A stretch of 22,659 nucleotides of DNA, from assembly GCF_000315625.1 (NCBI RefSeq), contig NW_005434662.1, positions 273,112 to 295,770 of the forward strand. Reading direction: 5' to 3'. Source of the DNA: Guillardia theta CCMP2712 (taxonomy: Eukaryota; Cryptophyceae; Pyrenomonadales; Geminigeraceae). The position numbers and the translations under genes are program-made. The first letter of the stretch is position 1, and every line of letters begins with the position of its first letter. This document shows, in pieces, positions 21,055-22,659 of the stretch. The notes under the pieces are model-generated. The model was not told the origin of the DNA. It did not search any database and saw nothing but the letters and a program-made list of their open reading frames with translations.

Positions 21055-22659
21055 CTAATCCCTCGTCATGAAGTCGCCTCCGTTGTGCATGTCCCAGCCC
21101 TGCAGGTCCGTCATCAAACCCCTTCTCCATTCCCACCGCTGGCTCACATTGACAAAGGTGTCGGTGATGGGCTCGCCAGAACGATGAAGAGTCCGGGCCA
21201 CCAACTGCCATTCAAAGCTCAACCCCCCCGCCAACAGACGCTCACTCCCGCTCTCCTCGGTACCCACCTCCTCCGGCAGCTCCTCGTCTTCAAGCTCCCC
21301 TTGGAAGCCGAACGGATCAGCCTTCCCGTTGAGAGATCCCCTGGCGATCTGACCCCTCACATCAGTCTACCCCTCCCTTGCGCCTCCTCCCCCCTCCCCC
21401 CACCTGCTTCGTCAACGGGTCGTCGCTCTTGGAGCACTTGCCTGGCCTGCAGTCTGGTGCCTTGCAAGCTGTGTGCCTCCGCTCGAGCACCTGCCACGCC
21501 CACGGCTCAGCCCTCCGACGCTCCTCCTCTTGTCCTCCTACCTCCTTCAACGGACATCGGCTGCACGTCCGCCTGCATCGCTCGACAAGCGGCGTGACCC
21601 TGGGAAACCCTTTCTTGCGGTCGTATCGAGCTTCCAGCACGCTTTTCGTCACCGTGTTCATCAGCTGCTTCTTCATCTGCCTCGTAGACGGGAACGAGTC
21701 CGAGGGATACCCGTACGAGTCCTGCATGTACTGTGCGGCGTCTCCCCACACCATCTTGAGCAGCTCAGGATCCAGCGGAGACTTGTGGTCCGACCCGTAC
21801 TCCGAGTGCGCGAACTGCAGCAGCCGCTGGTCTTGCAGCCTGAGCACCAGCGTGCAGCCGTCAGGTTGCCGGGCCCGCCTCTCACACCCTCCCTGACTAC
21901 CTCTCCTTGTCCGCCTCGGACAGTCGGGCGTCCTTGCTGTAGAGCGGGTCTGTCCTGTCTCGGTCCGCCTGGCCGAAGAACGCTCCTGCCTCCGAGAAAG
22001 GCGACGCGCTCCTCGGGTCCCTACATCCTGCTGTCAGCAGCGACCTCCCCGCCCCAGCCCCAGAGTCAAGGCATCGTACCTGGGAGATCTGAACCTGTCC
22101 CCAGTCCCGTCTTTGTGCTGCTGGTCGAAGCCCGAGATCCAGTTGTCTCCGAGGTCGGCTCCGTCGCTATGAGGGTAACGCTGCGGGACAGTGTTGTGCA
22201 TGTTGGGCTCGATTCCGGATCTCCTGTCGCGCTCTTCTCGCTCATAGCTGTAGTCGCTTGACTCGCGAAGGTACTTCTCGTAATCCTCGATGTCTCGCGC
22301 AACCTGTTTCTTCCAGCGGTCGCACTCATCTGGATCAGGCTTGGTGGTACAAGCAGGGGGAGGGTTGTCGTAGGTAGGACGTTGTCTTGCAACATGATTG
22401 TGATCTTGATTCACGTGACCTTCATGTTGTTCATGACTGCCATGATGTTCGTTATTCCCATGACTCTCTTGTCCCTGATGATGTTCTGAATGATGCTCCT
22501 GATGACTGGTTGAATGTTCAGAAGCTCCTCCGCCGGCATTGAACAAGGCTGTGCTCCTGTGTCTCTGCCGCCCCTCTGCATCAGCTCTACTCCTCCCCCT
22601 TCCCTCCCCCTTACCTGCTTCAACCCTGCTCCAAAGGTCCCTCGCCTAATCTATCGTTC
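21055..22659 (-). CDS. Histidine-rich protein of unknown function (3' part; 5' end outside window)
   Basis: Seen: a partial exon ending at 22615 (enters from beyond 22648), then 22548-22080, 22020-21901, 21839-21404 and 21348-21055, with GT-AG introns and joining phases; stop at 21055-21057. The 5' part reads RDLWSRVEAALFNAGGG, then about 40 residues very rich in His, Glu, Gln and Ser (EHHSEHHQ, EHHGSHEQHEGH). Next comes a charged segment with a Cys pair (PPPACTTKPDPDECDRWKKQ), an Asp/Arg-rich part, a helical block (DQRLLQFAHSEYGSDHKSPL), Cys-rich CKAPDCRPGKC and an ending LQGWDMHNGGDFMTRD. I do not recognise the family. His clusters often bind Zn, Ni or Cu, but that is only a possibility here. 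A further intron may lie at 21600-21480. The gene converges with the ABM gene. Confidence 0.6.

Noticed and set aside
21378-22261. Long plus-strand frames opposite the histidine-rich gene
   Set aside because: The minus-strand reading joins across several GT-AG introns with matching phases. The plus frames are Pro/Arg/Ser-rich shadows with no splice logic.

Overview
This window looks like nuclear DNA of a secondary-plastid alga, most likely a cryptophyte such as Guillardia theta; the species is an inference. The evidence is as follows. Almost every gene is broken by short GT-AG introns, many of 43-60 nt. Phytoene desaturase is nucleus-encoded and starts with a signal peptide followed by a plastid transit peptide that begins with Phe; a second gene has the same layout. 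The gene content is eukaryotic: a Treslin/Sld3 replication factor, an NCX-type Na+/Ca2+ exchanger and a CENP-B-like DNA-binding protein. No CRISPR array, rRNA or confident tRNA was seen.

Layout, left to right. (1) Minus strand: 5' part of phytoene desaturase (1-1459, cut by the left edge); a ten-exon SAM-dependent methyltransferase-like gene (2134-4053) with a coding lesion in exon 2; an intronless CENP-B/Tc5-type DNA-binding protein (4293-5156). (2) A 1.3-kb spacer with a repeat-structured AT-rich block. (3) Plus strand: a nine-exon Treslin/TICRR/Sld3-like gene (6498-10436). Its last exon carries what looks like a retrotransposon integrase C-terminal (GPY/F) module plus a chromodomain-like remnant. 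(4) Minus strand: a small acidic orphan protein (10567-10974), convergent with Treslin. (5) A 1.4-kb low-complexity spacer with a hairpin and a (TCTCC)7 tract. (6) Plus strand: a UDP-glycosyltransferase (12387-13872 or 14069), an NCX-family exchanger (15081-18041) and a plastid-targeted protein with two antibiotic-biosynthesis-monooxygenase (ABM) domains (19481-20910). (7) Minus strand: a histidine-rich orphan gene (21055 to beyond the right edge), convergent with the ABM gene.

There is no operon-like logic: these are independent eukaryotic genes. PDS and the ABM protein should act in the plastid, NCX in a membrane, Treslin and the CENP-B-like protein in the nucleus. The most unusual item is the integrase/chromodomain-like tail joined in frame to Treslin. 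Exon models were built by hand from GT-AG boundaries and reading phase, and have not been checked against transcripts.
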